Source: Treponema bryantii (lineage in GTDB: Bacteria > Spirochaetota > Spirochaetia > Treponematales > Treponemataceae). Taken from it: a stretch of 35,996 bases of DNA. Positions within the stretch are counted from its first letter, which is position 1. Each line of letters starts with the position of its first letter. The translations under genes and the position numbers were made by a program. Location: positions 1 to 35,996 of the forward strand of contig SUWN01000024.1 of the NCBI GenBank assembly GCA_015061465.1. The letters are read 5' to 3'. Shown piece by piece: positions 1-8,738 of the stretch. Below the pieces are notes generated by a model, which worked only from the letters and a program-made list of their open reading frames with translations, had not been told where the DNA came from and ran no database searches.

Positions 1-202
1 AAGCATAACTTACATCAAGCCCAGAATCACGCAAACACATTCCCTGATTCAAACCTTGCGCACCACATCCAACAATAACAATTTTTTTACCTTTAAGTGC
101 GTTTACACCATCAGCAAATTCTTCTTTCGCCATAGAACGACAGTGTCCAAGTTGAAGTTTAGCTTCACGCCAAGGAATTGAATTAAAATAATTATTTCCC
201 AT
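1..202 (-). CDS. ilvC: Ketol-acid reductoisomerase, class II type (N-terminal part only)
   Basis: This gene runs off the left edge; only its first 67 codons are present. The protein starts [19 protein letters not shown] and continues with the nucleotide-binding segment [17 protein letters not shown], followed by [13 protein letters not shown]. These match the N-terminus of the long (E. coli-like) ketol-acid reductoisomerase, which converts acetolactate to dihydroxyisovalerate with NADPH in branched-chain amino-acid synthesis in the cytoplasm. The GCGAQG stretch is the Rossmann-fold dinucleotide motif. The start is the ATG at 202, with AGGAAA about seven bases upstream. It begins only 18 bases after the purC stop on the same strand, so the two are probably co-transcribed, which is an unusual purine/branched-chain pairing. 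The catalytic C-terminal domain lies outside the window. Confidence 0.93.
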   Translation of the reverse strand, partial: MGNNYFNSIPWREAKLQLGHCRSMAKEEFADGVNALKGKKIVIVGCGAQGLNQGMCLRDSGLDVSYA

Positions 203-220
203 GATAATTTCCTTTTTTTA

Positions 221-904
221 TTAACGGTTGTTAATAAGTTTTGTTAATTCAACTGGGTCAACAATTTTTCCGTCTTTGTAAACGCGCATGTTTCCTGAAG
301 CAATTTCGTCAATCAAGATAACTTCGCCATTGTTGTAACCAAATTCAAATTTGATGTCCCACAAATCAAGACCAATTGATTTTAAGTCGTCTGCAACAAT
401 TTTTGTAATTTTTAATGTTTGTTCTTTCATGCTGTTAAACATTTCTGTTGACATAATGCCAAGTGCTGCTAAACCTTCGCTTGTTACTAAAGGATCGCCT
501 TTTGCATCATTTTTGAAAGTACATTCAACATAGCCACCTTCTAATGGTGTGCCATCTTCAATATATTCACCATAACGACGGATAAAACTACCTGTTGCAA
601 CTAATCTACAGATTACTTCCAAACCGTGACCAAAAACAGTTGCTGGAAGAACTTCCATAGTTGCATCATCAATATTTGCACTAATGTAATGAGTTTTAAT
701 TCCAGCTTTTTTTAACAATTCAAAGTAGTGAATTGAAGTAATTAGATTCGCTTTTCCAATTCCTTCGATTGTTAAACCTACAGAATTTTCACCTGGATCA
801 AAAACTCCATCTTTTCCAGTACAGTCATCTTTGAATTTTAACAAAACATTGCCATTTTCAAGACCGTAAACGTTTTTTGTTTTACCTTCGTAAATAGTTT
901 TCAT
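221..904 (-). CDS. purC: Phosphoribosylaminoimidazole-succinocarboxamide synthase (SAICAR synthetase)
   Basis: This cytoplasmic enzyme joins aspartate to CAIR using ATP in de novo purine synthesis. The 227-residue length is close to the usual bacterial single-domain PurC (about 235). Recognisable family segments are the N-terminal YEGKTKNVY, the [20 protein letters not shown] stretch, [16 protein letters not shown] near residue 100-115, and the late [15 protein letters not shown] that contributes to metal and nucleotide binding. The start is the ATG at 904 with AAAGGAAAAG just upstream. A good sigma-70-type promoter at 941-969 gives a leader of roughly 30 bases. The gene is followed 18 bases later by ilvC on the same strand. 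Nothing looks truncated or unusual. Confidence 0.95.
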   Translation of the reverse strand: MKTIYEGKTKNVYGLENGNVLLKFKDDCTGKDGVFDPGENSVGLTIEGIGKANLITSIHYFELLKKAGIKTHYISANIDDATMEVLPATVFGHGLEVICRLVATGSFIRRYGEYIEDGTPLEGGYVECTFKNDAKGDPLVTSEGLAALGIMSTEMFNSMKEQTLKITKIVADDLKSIGLDLWDIKFEFGYNNGEVILIDEIASGNMRVYKDGKIVDPVELTKLINNR

Positions 905-940
905 TGTTTCTTTTCCTTTGATTGAATTAAGATATTTCTA

Positions 941-969
941 ATTATAAAAAAATGAGGGCTCTAAATCAA
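941..969 (-). promoter_or_regulatory. Probable promoter of purC-ilvC
   Basis: On the minus strand TTGATT (964-969) and TATAAT (941-946) are separated by 17 bases, about 30 bases before the purC start. The -10 is a perfect consensus and the -35 matches four of six positions. No riboswitch-like fold is visible in the short leader. Confidence 0.6.
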
Positions 970-986
970 GGTGATATGAAAAATTA

Positions 987-1021
987 GAAAAAAAAGACAG
1001 TCTCCAATAAAGGAAACTGTC
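987..1021 (-). terminator. Rho-independent terminator after the lipoprotein gene run
   Basis: On the minus strand GACAGTTTCC pairs with GGAGACTGTC (one G-T pair) around the loop TTTATT, and the stem is followed by eight or nine T residues. It lies about 30 bases past the stop codon at 1052, so it ends the three-gene lipoprotein run before purC. Confidence 0.8.
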
Positions 1022-1051
1022 TAAGTAATTATAAGTTATTTCTTTTTAATT

Positions 1052-4000
1052 CTAGTCTGTTTGTTCTGTTGGTTCTGTTTGTAACTCTCCATCTATTATA
1101 TCTTCGTTTATTGAGGTATTATCAATTTCAACATCATTTATATATGTAATCGCATATAAATTTTCTGAATTAGTTCCATAAGTAGTATAATTGTCCGCTA
1201 TTGTTGGTGTTCCTGTTATATAAACTGTTCCTAAACCTGTATTGCTTCCAATTCCACCACCATAACTATTTGTAAAATTTTCCTTAATTTCACCACCAGA
1301 AATATTTATTGAAGTACCAGATTTCAAATAAACACCTCCACCTCCAGCTGTGTTCACTTGAGTAGAGATTCTGGCTTCATTATTTTGTATTGATCCTCCT
1401 GTCATAGTAACAGTTCCTCCTTCAATACAAATTCCACCACCATTTCCCTTTGATAGACAAGAACTGATTTCTCCTCCGTATAAATTCAAAACTCCATCTG
1501 TAATATAAATTCCACCACCTTTATTTGATTCACACCCTGTAATAACACCTCCATACATATTTAACGTACCCCCACGAACGATAATTCCTCCCCCAATATT
1601 ATTTGCATTAGAAGCTGTATTATTATTATTCCGTAAAATAACGCCATTATATATATTTAAAATTCCGCTAGGTACTACAATAAAAGGATATAATGCAGAA
1701 TCGCTTTCTTTATTTCCATCTATGATTATTTTATTTTCTGTATCATCTCCTAATGATAAAGTTCCTCCTGATAAAGTAAATAATGAACCTGTAAAACCAT
1801 TACGTGAAATTGTAACTTCACCAGCTGAAATCAATTTAATATTGGAAGAAACTGTAATATATGAATCAGTACTTGTTAATTCGATATCATTTCCAATAGT
1901 AATAATAGTTTCTATTTCTGAACTTGCATTTGTTATCGCAGTTCGTAATTCACTCCATGTTGTTACAATATTTTGCACATTATTACTTGATTCAATCTCT
2001 GCTACTTCACAAATTTCTTGCCAAATAGATGGGGCTAAAACTAATGACAAATCTGGTAATGGGTAACGAGGTTCATCTGTCACGCAGGACCAATTTTCAA
2101 GATCGGTTTTTGTAAGAGCACAAAGTTCGGATGTGGAGTTACCATCCATAGTAAATCCATAATCGCTTGGAACGCCCTCCCATTTTGTACTATCATAATA
2201 CAATTTTGAAGGGGACTCACCGTATATCGCTCTATAACCGTCAACATCACTAACAAATGCTGTTCCATAACTACCAGCAGTTGGTTTTGAACTTGCATTT
2301 ATACAATTTGAAATCTTTATAGAATGATTCAAATTGGAACCAGTTGTAGAAGGTCCATTTGCATTAATAAAACCTGAATCATAATAAGGATAAGATGAGC
2401 CGTCTACATATGTTATATTTCCTAGGTGTATACAGTCCTTTATCTCTATAGGAAAATGAGAATAACCTACAAAACCACTCACGTATGTGTTTGCCTTCGC
2501 ACTTTTCATTGTACCCAAATTTATACATTTTTGAATATTTAATTTTCCCTGTTCATACCAGTCATCCAAATACGCTTTTCCAATAATTCCACCCACAGAA
2601 GATTTTGAAACTAATTCTGCAAAATTCACACAACCTTCAATCTTTGTATCCTTTTTTACAAAACCAACAATTCCACCTGTACCAAATTCTTTTACAGAAC
2701 TATCAGAATTTACATAAGTATTATCTATCTTTAATTTATTTACACAATTTGAAATTGTTGCACCGTAACTGTACGCAACAATTCCCCCAGCATATTGTGC
2801 AGATGTAGTAATTCCTGTTTCCGGACCTTTTACAACAAGATTAGAAATAGATGTTGTTGATGCTGATTGGTTTCCAACATATCCAAAAACACCTGCATAC
2901 TCGCCATCAGCACAACTGCTTATTGTAATTGAATGTCCTTGTCCATCAAAAGAGCTTGTAAATGAATTTGAGCTAGTTCCGATTGGTGTCCAAGCGTCTG
3001 TTATTGTTATATCATTTGCTAAATAAGCATCTACACGTCCTGTGTACGAAGTTGAGAAAGAACCAATAGTGGACCCATTCTTAGTAAATGTTAATTCGCT
3101 TTTCAATGTTCCATTTACTAAATCTCTGTATAAGCCTAATCCTACATCATCATATATATACAAACAAGATATATTACCGCCATTTTCATCGGATTTTGTA
3201 AAATATGCTAAGCCGCTATTTTTATCAGATGGAGATGTACTAGTTGCTTCCCCTCCTGCAGTAGTACCACCAGTTGTTGTTTCTTCAATTTGAACTGTGA
3301 AATCTTCTGTAAGAGTGATTTTACAAGAAATTTCAGATGATCCAGTATTTTGAATATAGTATTTACCATCATCACCAATATAATATCTTAAAGAATTTAT
3401 AGTTTTTTCTTCAGTTGAATAAATAAATCTGGTAACTTCATCCCAATCAATTCCTGAATCATTTTTATTATACATAAGTACATCGAATTCTTTTGAAGCT
3501 TCATTACCTGGAATAGTTATTACTTCACTAACTGGCACACTTGGAGATTCGGCATATTTATCACCGCCAGTTGTTGTATCAGGGGTTTTAATAGCAAAGT
3601 ATTTGTTTGAATATGCATCTATTTTTTCAATTTTAAAATTTCTAATTGAAAAAGAAGTTTTGTTTTGACTTGTTACATCAGCATCGCTTATCTTTATAAT
3701 ACTAGCAGTTACTTCCTCACCATCTTCAAATACAGGGAAGATTGTTGAAAGACTTTCTTCCGTTTGTCTTTTATTATTCCAAGCCATTGAATTTGGACTT
3801 ATTGTATCTGCAACAATAGATGTATACACAGTATCTGATGTCTGAAAATCAAAGGCTACTTTATTAATTCCTTTGTTTTTTGCATAATCTCTTAATTCCA
3901 AAGTAACATCATTGTATAAATATGTGTTTGTACTATCATAATTGTTTGAAGCTAATGGTGTATTAATTGTTATAGCGTAGCCATCATTTGATTCAGTTTT

Positions 4001-5560
4001 TTCTACTTTAATAATATTTTCTGGTCTATCTGCATTATTTAAGTAATTTTCAATTCCTGTTTTTGTAACATTGAATGCAAGTGTTGGTAAATTATCATCG
4101 CCTTCTATTTCAGTAATAACTAAATTTGAAATATATACTTCACTTGCAAGTGCAGAACCTATTGTAATACCATTCTTTCCATCTGGTAACGCTTTGTCCA
4201 AATAACCAGTTTCAAAAGTACAAGTTGTCCAGTCTGTTCCTACAGTAAAGAACATATCAGCATATGCAGCTTGAATTCCAACAACTGTATCCCCATCTTC
4301 AGATTTTAAATCAACAGAAACTGAATAATTTTTTCCTTGAGAAAAAGAATCATTTCCATTAGTTCGTACATAATAATCCCAAACAGAAGAAGATAAATTA
4401 GGATTTGTTATAGTTAGGATTCCATATTTATTATCCACATTCTTATATGTTGCTTTGTCTTCGCTTACTTCATTATTATTTTCATCTTGATCCCCAATTG
4501 CAAAAGTATAATTCAAAGACAATTTTCTTTCCCACTTAGCGTAAAGAGTTATACCATCATCTGTAACATCATCTGGTAAACTGTAATTGCCTTCAATTTT
4601 GGTACTAAAATCCTCTTCTTTATACCAACCTCCAAACTCAACATCATCGCTTGGTGGGTTTGGTGTTGGCAAAGTAAATGTTTGATATTTGTTGTATGTG
4701 AGAGTTGTTTCTCCCTCTAGAGTTCCACCATTTAACACAAATGTAACTGGATATAATTTTGCCAAACTTTCTAATGTGTAACTACCACTACTCAAAAGCC
4801 CTGGAGCAACATAAATAAGACAAGAATATGTAGTTATTGTTTCATACTCTGGTTTTTCTTCAGTTCCTGTATTTTGTTGCAAAGCTAGATTAAGTTTGTA
4901 ATAACCAGAAGACAAATTTTGTGTGTTATAAACAACACAAGAACAGGATTTCCCATCAGTAGTAGTTCCTTCATTTATTGTAAGAATTGTATTTTCACCG
5001 TTTGCTGAAGTTGGATATGTATACAACGTTGCCTCTACTTGCCCTACAACATTTTCTGGGAATTTCAATGTGAACTTAATTTGTCCATTAGCTAGATTTT
5101 CTCCCGTTGCTTCTTGCATTACAAATTTAAGTTCATTTGGTACATCTTTTTTAATTTCAAAAGGAATATTTTCATCACCTAGAGTTGCTTCAAGTACTTT
5201 TTTATCTTCATTATTATACACAGTTAGTGTAAACTGCCAGTTTCCTACATCAAGCAAAATGTTTTTATCGGAGCACATATTCTCAAAAGCATTTTGTTCC
5301 TCTGTATCACTCCAAGTCTTCAAAGTTTTTTCATTTTCAGAGCCTTCAATTTTTCCTTTTAATTCCCAAGTTAATCCTGTAGTCGTATCAGTTACAGCAG
5401 TTGGTAAAACTGTACGAGCATTGCTACCCGGAAGATTTGCAGAAATACTAATATATGCTTTTTGAGATTCTTTTGCATCTTGCTTAAAATTCAACGGATT
5501 TTTACAAGAAACAAATAACATTGCTAAAATCAATGATAAAACAATTCTTTTTTTACACAT
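1052..5560 (-). CDS. Large surface lipoprotein with InlB B-repeat, GLUG-like repeats and beta-helix
   Basis: This is a 1502-residue predicted lipoprotein. An upstream ATG at 5590 exists, but the ATG at 5560 has AAAGGAG at proper distance and gives a clean signal peptide with the lipobox FVSC (Cys19). After a family-specific N-terminal region shared with the next gene (about residues 20-265) comes an InlB B-type repeat (about 270-343, ending TLYAKW). A region resembling carbohydrate-binding modules follows (about 345-490, weak). GLUG-like repeats with GGIVG/GGIIG and ISNCVN/IEGCVN motifs lie at about 860-1090, and a Gly-rich right-handed beta-helix at about 1200-1460, with repeated GGGIYI/LNLYGG units as in polymorphic outer-membrane proteins. 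It is probably anchored to the outer membrane and exposed. Adhesion or glycan binding is a guess. It is the last gene of a three-lipoprotein run, starting 34 bases after the preceding stop. Confidence 0.85.
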   Translation of the reverse strand: MCKKRIVLSLILAMLFVSCKNPLNFKQDAKESQKAYISISANLPGSNARTVLPTAVTDTTTGLTWELKGKIEGSENEKTLKTWSDTEEQNAFENMCSDKNILLDVGNWQFTLTVYNNEDKKVLEATLGDENIPFEIKKDVPNELKFVMQEATGENLANGQIKFTLKFPENVVGQVEATLYTYPTSANGENTILTINEGTTTDGKSCSCVVYNTQNLSSGYYKLNLALQQNTGTEEKPEYETITTYSCLIYVAPGLLSSGSYTLESLAKLYPVTFVLNGGTLEGETTLTYNKYQTFTLPTPNPPSDDVEFGGWYKEEDFSTKIEGNYSLPDDVTDDGITLYAKWERKLSLNYTFAIGDQDENNNEVSEDKATYKNVDNKYGILTITNPNLSSSVWDYYVRTNGNDSFSQGKNYSVSVDLKSEDGDTVVGIQAAYADMFFTVGTDWTTCTFETGYLDKALPDGKNGITIGSALASEVYISNLVITEIEGDDNLPTLAFNVTKTGIENYLNNADRPENIIKVEKTESNDGYAITINTPLASNNYDSTNTYLYNDVTLELRDYAKNKGINKVAFDFQTSDTVYTSIVADTISPNSMAWNNKRQTEESLSTIFPVFEDGEEVTASIIKISDADVTSQNKTSFSIRNFKIEKIDAYSNKYFAIKTPDTTTGGDKYAESPSVPVSEVITIPGNEASKEFDVLMYNKNDSGIDWDEVTRFIYSTEEKTINSLRYYIGDDGKYYIQNTGSSEISCKITLTEDFTVQIEETTTGGTTAGGEATSTSPSDKNSGLAYFTKSDENGGNISCLYIYDDVGLGLYRDLVNGTLKSELTFTKNGSTIGSFSTSYTGRVDAYLANDITITDAWTPIGTSSNSFTSSFDGQGHSITISSCADGEYAGVFGYVGNQSASTTSISNLVVKGPETGITTSAQYAGGIVAYSYGATISNCVNKLKIDNTYVNSDSSVKEFGTGGIVGFVKKDTKIEGCVNFAELVSKSSVGGIIGKAYLDDWYEQGKLNIQKCINLGTMKSAKANTYVSGFVGYSHFPIEIKDCIHLGNITYVDGSSYPYYDSGFINANGPSTTGSNLNHSIKISNCINASSKPTAGSYGTAFVSDVDGYRAIYGESPSKLYYDSTKWEGVPSDYGFTMDGNSTSELCALTKTDLENWSCVTDEPRYPLPDLSLVLAPSIWQEICEVAEIESSNNVQNIVTTWSELRTAITNASSEIETIITIGNDIELTSTDSYITVSSNIKLISAGEVTISRNGFTGSLFTLSGGTLSLGDDTENKIIIDGNKESDSALYPFIVVPSGILNIYNGVILRNNNNTASNANNIGGGIIVRGGTLNMYGGVITGCESNKGGGIYITDGVLNLYGGEISSCLSKGNGGGICIEGGTVTMTGGSIQNNEARISTQVNTAGGGGVYLKSGTSINISGGEIKENFTNSYGGGIGSNTGLGTVYITGTPTIADNYTTYGTNSENLYAITYINDVEIDNTSINEDIIDGELQTEPTEQTD

Positions 5561-5594
5561 AACTAAGACTCCTTTATTTTCTATATCCATATTA

Positions 5595-8500
5595 TTAATT
5601 TATTTTTTCTTCAATTTCACCTGTTGCTGCATTTATCTGGTAACCATCGTTTGCAAGAACAAAAACATTTTCTGGTACAGTTTGCCCTTCTTGTAGGTCA
5701 AATAAATCTAAATCTCTGGTTCCTGTAGTAGGTTGTGTTGTTTCATATACTTCAACACAAATAGGAATTTTTGAATCTAGTAAAGAAAAATTTTCTTCAA
5801 TTTGCATTCCTAAACTATAAGGTTGAGATCCACCGCTAGAATTATTAAAATATAAATTAGGTATTTGTATAGTTCCATTCAATAATAGTAATGGAACATA
5901 ATCTACATAAATATCAAAAACCCCATAACCTTCATTTGAATTGCTATTTTGATCAAACTTTGTATTGTTTATTTTTACTTGGTCACAATAAGCTATTTGC
6001 AAAATAAGTGGTTCATATGTTGTTGTATAAACATTTTTACTTATTTCACAATTAATTAATTCAAAATTTGATTCACCACTTTCATTTTTCAAATAAATAA
6101 TATAACTATTTGCTTGATTATTCGTTATAATACAATTATTCATTGTTATTTTGGAAAATCCTTCTGCATGTAACACGGCTGCTTCACTGGAATAAGTCTG
6201 ATTTGCATTTTGGAATGTACAATAATCAAAAACAAAATCTCCACTCTCTTCACAAATTTTTATTAGCGCATCATTATCTTCAGTGCTATTACCATCCAAA
6301 ATAATACGATTATTTTCTGTTCCTATAAGTGAGAAAGAAGTATCACTCTCAAAATTAAATATATTTGAAGTTCCTTTTATTATCTTTACTTCACCTACAG
6401 ACTTAATAACAACTGGTCTAGCTACGCTTATTTTTTCAGTTGCTTCAATTTCTCCAGCAATATAAATAGTAGATTCTGTTGTTTCTTCTGTTTCTAAATA
6501 TTCTTTTAATTCGCTCCAATTTGTATATGGATTGCCTTGAGAACCTATTTCTAGATTTTCTATTTTTGCTTTCTCTTTTAATGTATCCCATATTGAAGAA
6601 GGAATTTTATCTTGTAAATTTGGAAGTGGATAAGAATTTTCTTCAAAATTCCAATTTTCTACCCACGAATCTGCAAAAATCTCGCCTGTTGCAAATTCAT
6701 AAGTAAGTTTTCCGTTTTCTTCAGTTGATGAAATAATCGATTTATCAAAATAACAATCTGTAATTGTACAATTATTACTATTACTAACAAAAGGAGAAAT
6801 CTGAACTCCTTGCAATGTTCCAACACTTAAACAATTACTCAAACTTGTAGAAATTAGTTGCGTTGCAACTCCACTTGCATTTGGTGTACTATCATTCCCT
6901 ATTGTACCCAAATTTGCACAATTTGAAATAACAACATTTGAAGAATAATTTAGACCACAAATTCCTGCAATATCTTCATTTCCACTCAAGTCACCTAAAT
7001 TAATACACTTATTTATTGTAACAGGGATTCCAGAAGAACTAACTCCCACAATTCCACCAAATGAATTAGTATTATCTGCAGAAATGTTTCCCAAATTAAC
7101 ACTGTTTGTTATATTTGAGTCAGTAGAAAAAGCACAAATACCTGCAACATTATAATTTGGACTTTCACCAGCACAAATTATTTCTACATTACTTACACAC
7201 GAGTCAATTTCTGAGTTATTTACATTAGCCACTATACCCGCAATAAAACTTGCACTTGTTACGCTTATTTTTCCAGAAACAATAACATTTTTTATAATTG
7301 AATCTTTAACCGTTCCAAATAATCCATAAATATCACTTGAAGAATCATGTGTAATTAAAAGATTTGATATTGTGTGATTGTTTCCATTAAAAGTTGAATT
7401 TTGATAATTCGAAATTGGAATCCAATCTATTTGATTATCAGATTCATCTTTCAATTCGGCAAGATTTATGTCATTTAGCAATTCTGCATTTAACGAACCA
7501 GGGCTTTCTGTAAAAATCTTTCTTTCAGTTTGACTTTGCGACCCGTCAGAAAGATTATACAAAGGAATTGCTATTGATTCTGTAAGAATATTTACACTAT
7601 CTCTAAAAATTGCCAAACCTTGTGCGCTAGAAATAAATAAAGTTTCTTTTTCATCTTTTACCGCATATGCAATTCCATCTACATTTTTTGCCCATTTTGC
7701 AGTAAGAACTGTATCTTCAGAAATACTATATTCTGTGCGTTCAATTTTTTCTTCGCCTTTAAACCAACCTATAAAAGTATAACCTTCTCTTGTTACTGTT
7801 GGTAATTCAAATGTTGTATATGAATTGTATGCGTTTGGATTTATTGTTGCTGATTCAAAAGAGCCTTCATTTAATTGGTATTCTATTGTATATAATTGAG
7901 CCAAATCTAATAAAGTTACTTCACCAGAACTTTCTAGCAGAGGAACAACTTTTACAATACAAGAATAGGTATGTATCGCTTCAGAAAAATCTTTTTGAAA
8001 CAATTTAATTTTTAGCGCATAAGTTCCTGGAGCAACAGATTCATTAAAAATCACTTGAGAAATAGTTTGCGTTCCTTCAGCTGCAGAAAAAGAATATGTT
8101 CCTAAAGGCTTTTCAGCAATTCCTGCTTCTGAATAAGAAAATAAACTTACTTCTGCATAAGAAATTATATTCTCAGGAAAATTTAATAAAAACTCAATTT
8201 GTCCATTTGCTGCATCTTCACCACTTGCAGCTTTCATTTTAAAAAATAAAGTATTTTCTTTTGTTGCAGAAATTTCTACATTATTTTTTGTACCTACAAG
8301 AACATTTTTCTCGATAGAATCTATTTCAGTTGTTACAGTTAATGTAAAATTCCAAATTCCCACATCAAGTAAGATTTCTGAATCTGCTTCTGCGCTTGTC
8401 ATTTTTTGATACGCTGTTTTTTCATCAGAATCTTCCCAAACTCCAAGAAGTTTGTTTTGCACGCCATTTTGCAAAGAACCAACTAATGTCCATTTTAGAT

Positions 8501-8723
8501 TTTTTGTACTTTCATCAAACTCATTAGTTGGCAAAACAGAACGTTCATTTTTATTCTGCAAATCTGTAGAAATACAAACTTTTACCTTTTCTGTTTGATT
8601 TTGAGAATCTTGTTTTTCATATAACGGATTTTTACACGATACAAGAAGTGTGCCTATCGCTATCAAAAAAGACGCTTTAAGAACACCCCTAATATCTTTT
8701 CTCCTAAAACCAGCTTTTACCAT
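5595..8723 (-). CDS. Surface lipoprotein paralogue with InlB B-repeat, GLUG-like repeats and beta-helix
   Basis: This 1042-residue predicted lipoprotein has a signal peptide ending LLVSC (Cys30) followed by KNPL, the same four residues as in the downstream paralogue. The first 350 residues align with that paralogue in order: a Leu-Pro containing segment, WTLVGSLQNG, ILLDVGIWNFTLTV, ANGQIEFLLNFPEN and an InlB B-type repeat ending TVLTAKW. After that come GLUG-like repeats with recurring ITNSVNLGNIS-type units (about 455-650) and a less regular beta-helix with INNTKFDQNSN-like turns (about 770-960). The ATG at 8723 has AGAAAGG upstream. It lies between two other lipoprotein genes, 15 bases after the stop of the upstream one. 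The two paralogues probably arose by tandem duplication followed by divergence and expansion of the C-terminal repeats. Function is unknown; a surface-exposed binding protein is likely. Confidence 0.83.
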   Translation of the reverse strand: MVKAGFRRKDIRGVLKASFLIAIGTLLVSCKNPLYEKQDSQNQTEKVKVCISTDLQNKNERSVLPTNEFDESTKNLKWTLVGSLQNGVQNKLLGVWEDSDEKTAYQKMTSAEADSEILLDVGIWNFTLTVTTEIDSIEKNVLVGTKNNVEISATKENTLFFKMKAASGEDAANGQIEFLLNFPENIISYAEVSLFSYSEAGIAEKPLGTYSFSAAEGTQTISQVIFNESVAPGTYALKIKLFQKDFSEAIHTYSCIVKVVPLLESSGEVTLLDLAQLYTIEYQLNEGSFESATINPNAYNSYTTFELPTVTREGYTFIGWFKGEEKIERTEYSISEDTVLTAKWAKNVDGIAYAVKDEKETLFISSAQGLAIFRDSVNILTESIAIPLYNLSDGSQSQTERKIFTESPGSLNAELLNDINLAELKDESDNQIDWIPISNYQNSTFNGNNHTISNLLITHDSSSDIYGLFGTVKDSIIKNVIVSGKISVTSASFIAGIVANVNNSEIDSCVSNVEIICAGESPNYNVAGICAFSTDSNITNSVNLGNISADNTNSFGGIVGVSSSGIPVTINKCINLGDLSGNEDIAGICGLNYSSNVVISNCANLGTIGNDSTPNASGVATQLISTSLSNCLSVGTLQGVQISPFVSNSNNCTITDCYFDKSIISSTEENGKLTYEFATGEIFADSWVENWNFEENSYPLPNLQDKIPSSIWDTLKEKAKIENLEIGSQGNPYTNWSELKEYLETEETTESTIYIAGEIEATEKISVARPVVIKSVGEVKIIKGTSNIFNFESDTSFSLIGTENNRIILDGNSTEDNDALIKICEESGDFVFDYCTFQNANQTYSSEAAVLHAEGFSKITMNNCIITNNQANSYIIYLKNESGESNFELINCEISKNVYTTTYEPLILQIAYCDQVKINNTKFDQNSNSNEGYGVFDIYVDYVPLLLLNGTIQIPNLYFNNSSGGSQPYSLGMQIEENFSLLDSKIPICVEVYETTQPTTGTRDLDLFDLQEGQTVPENVFVLANDGYQINAATGEIEEKIN

Positions 8724-8738
8724 AAATACCTTTCTACG

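Noticed and set aside
5070..5465. 131-codon antisense frame within the largest lipoprotein gene
   Set aside because: It is a shadow of a continuous coding frame with signal peptide and domains on the other strand.
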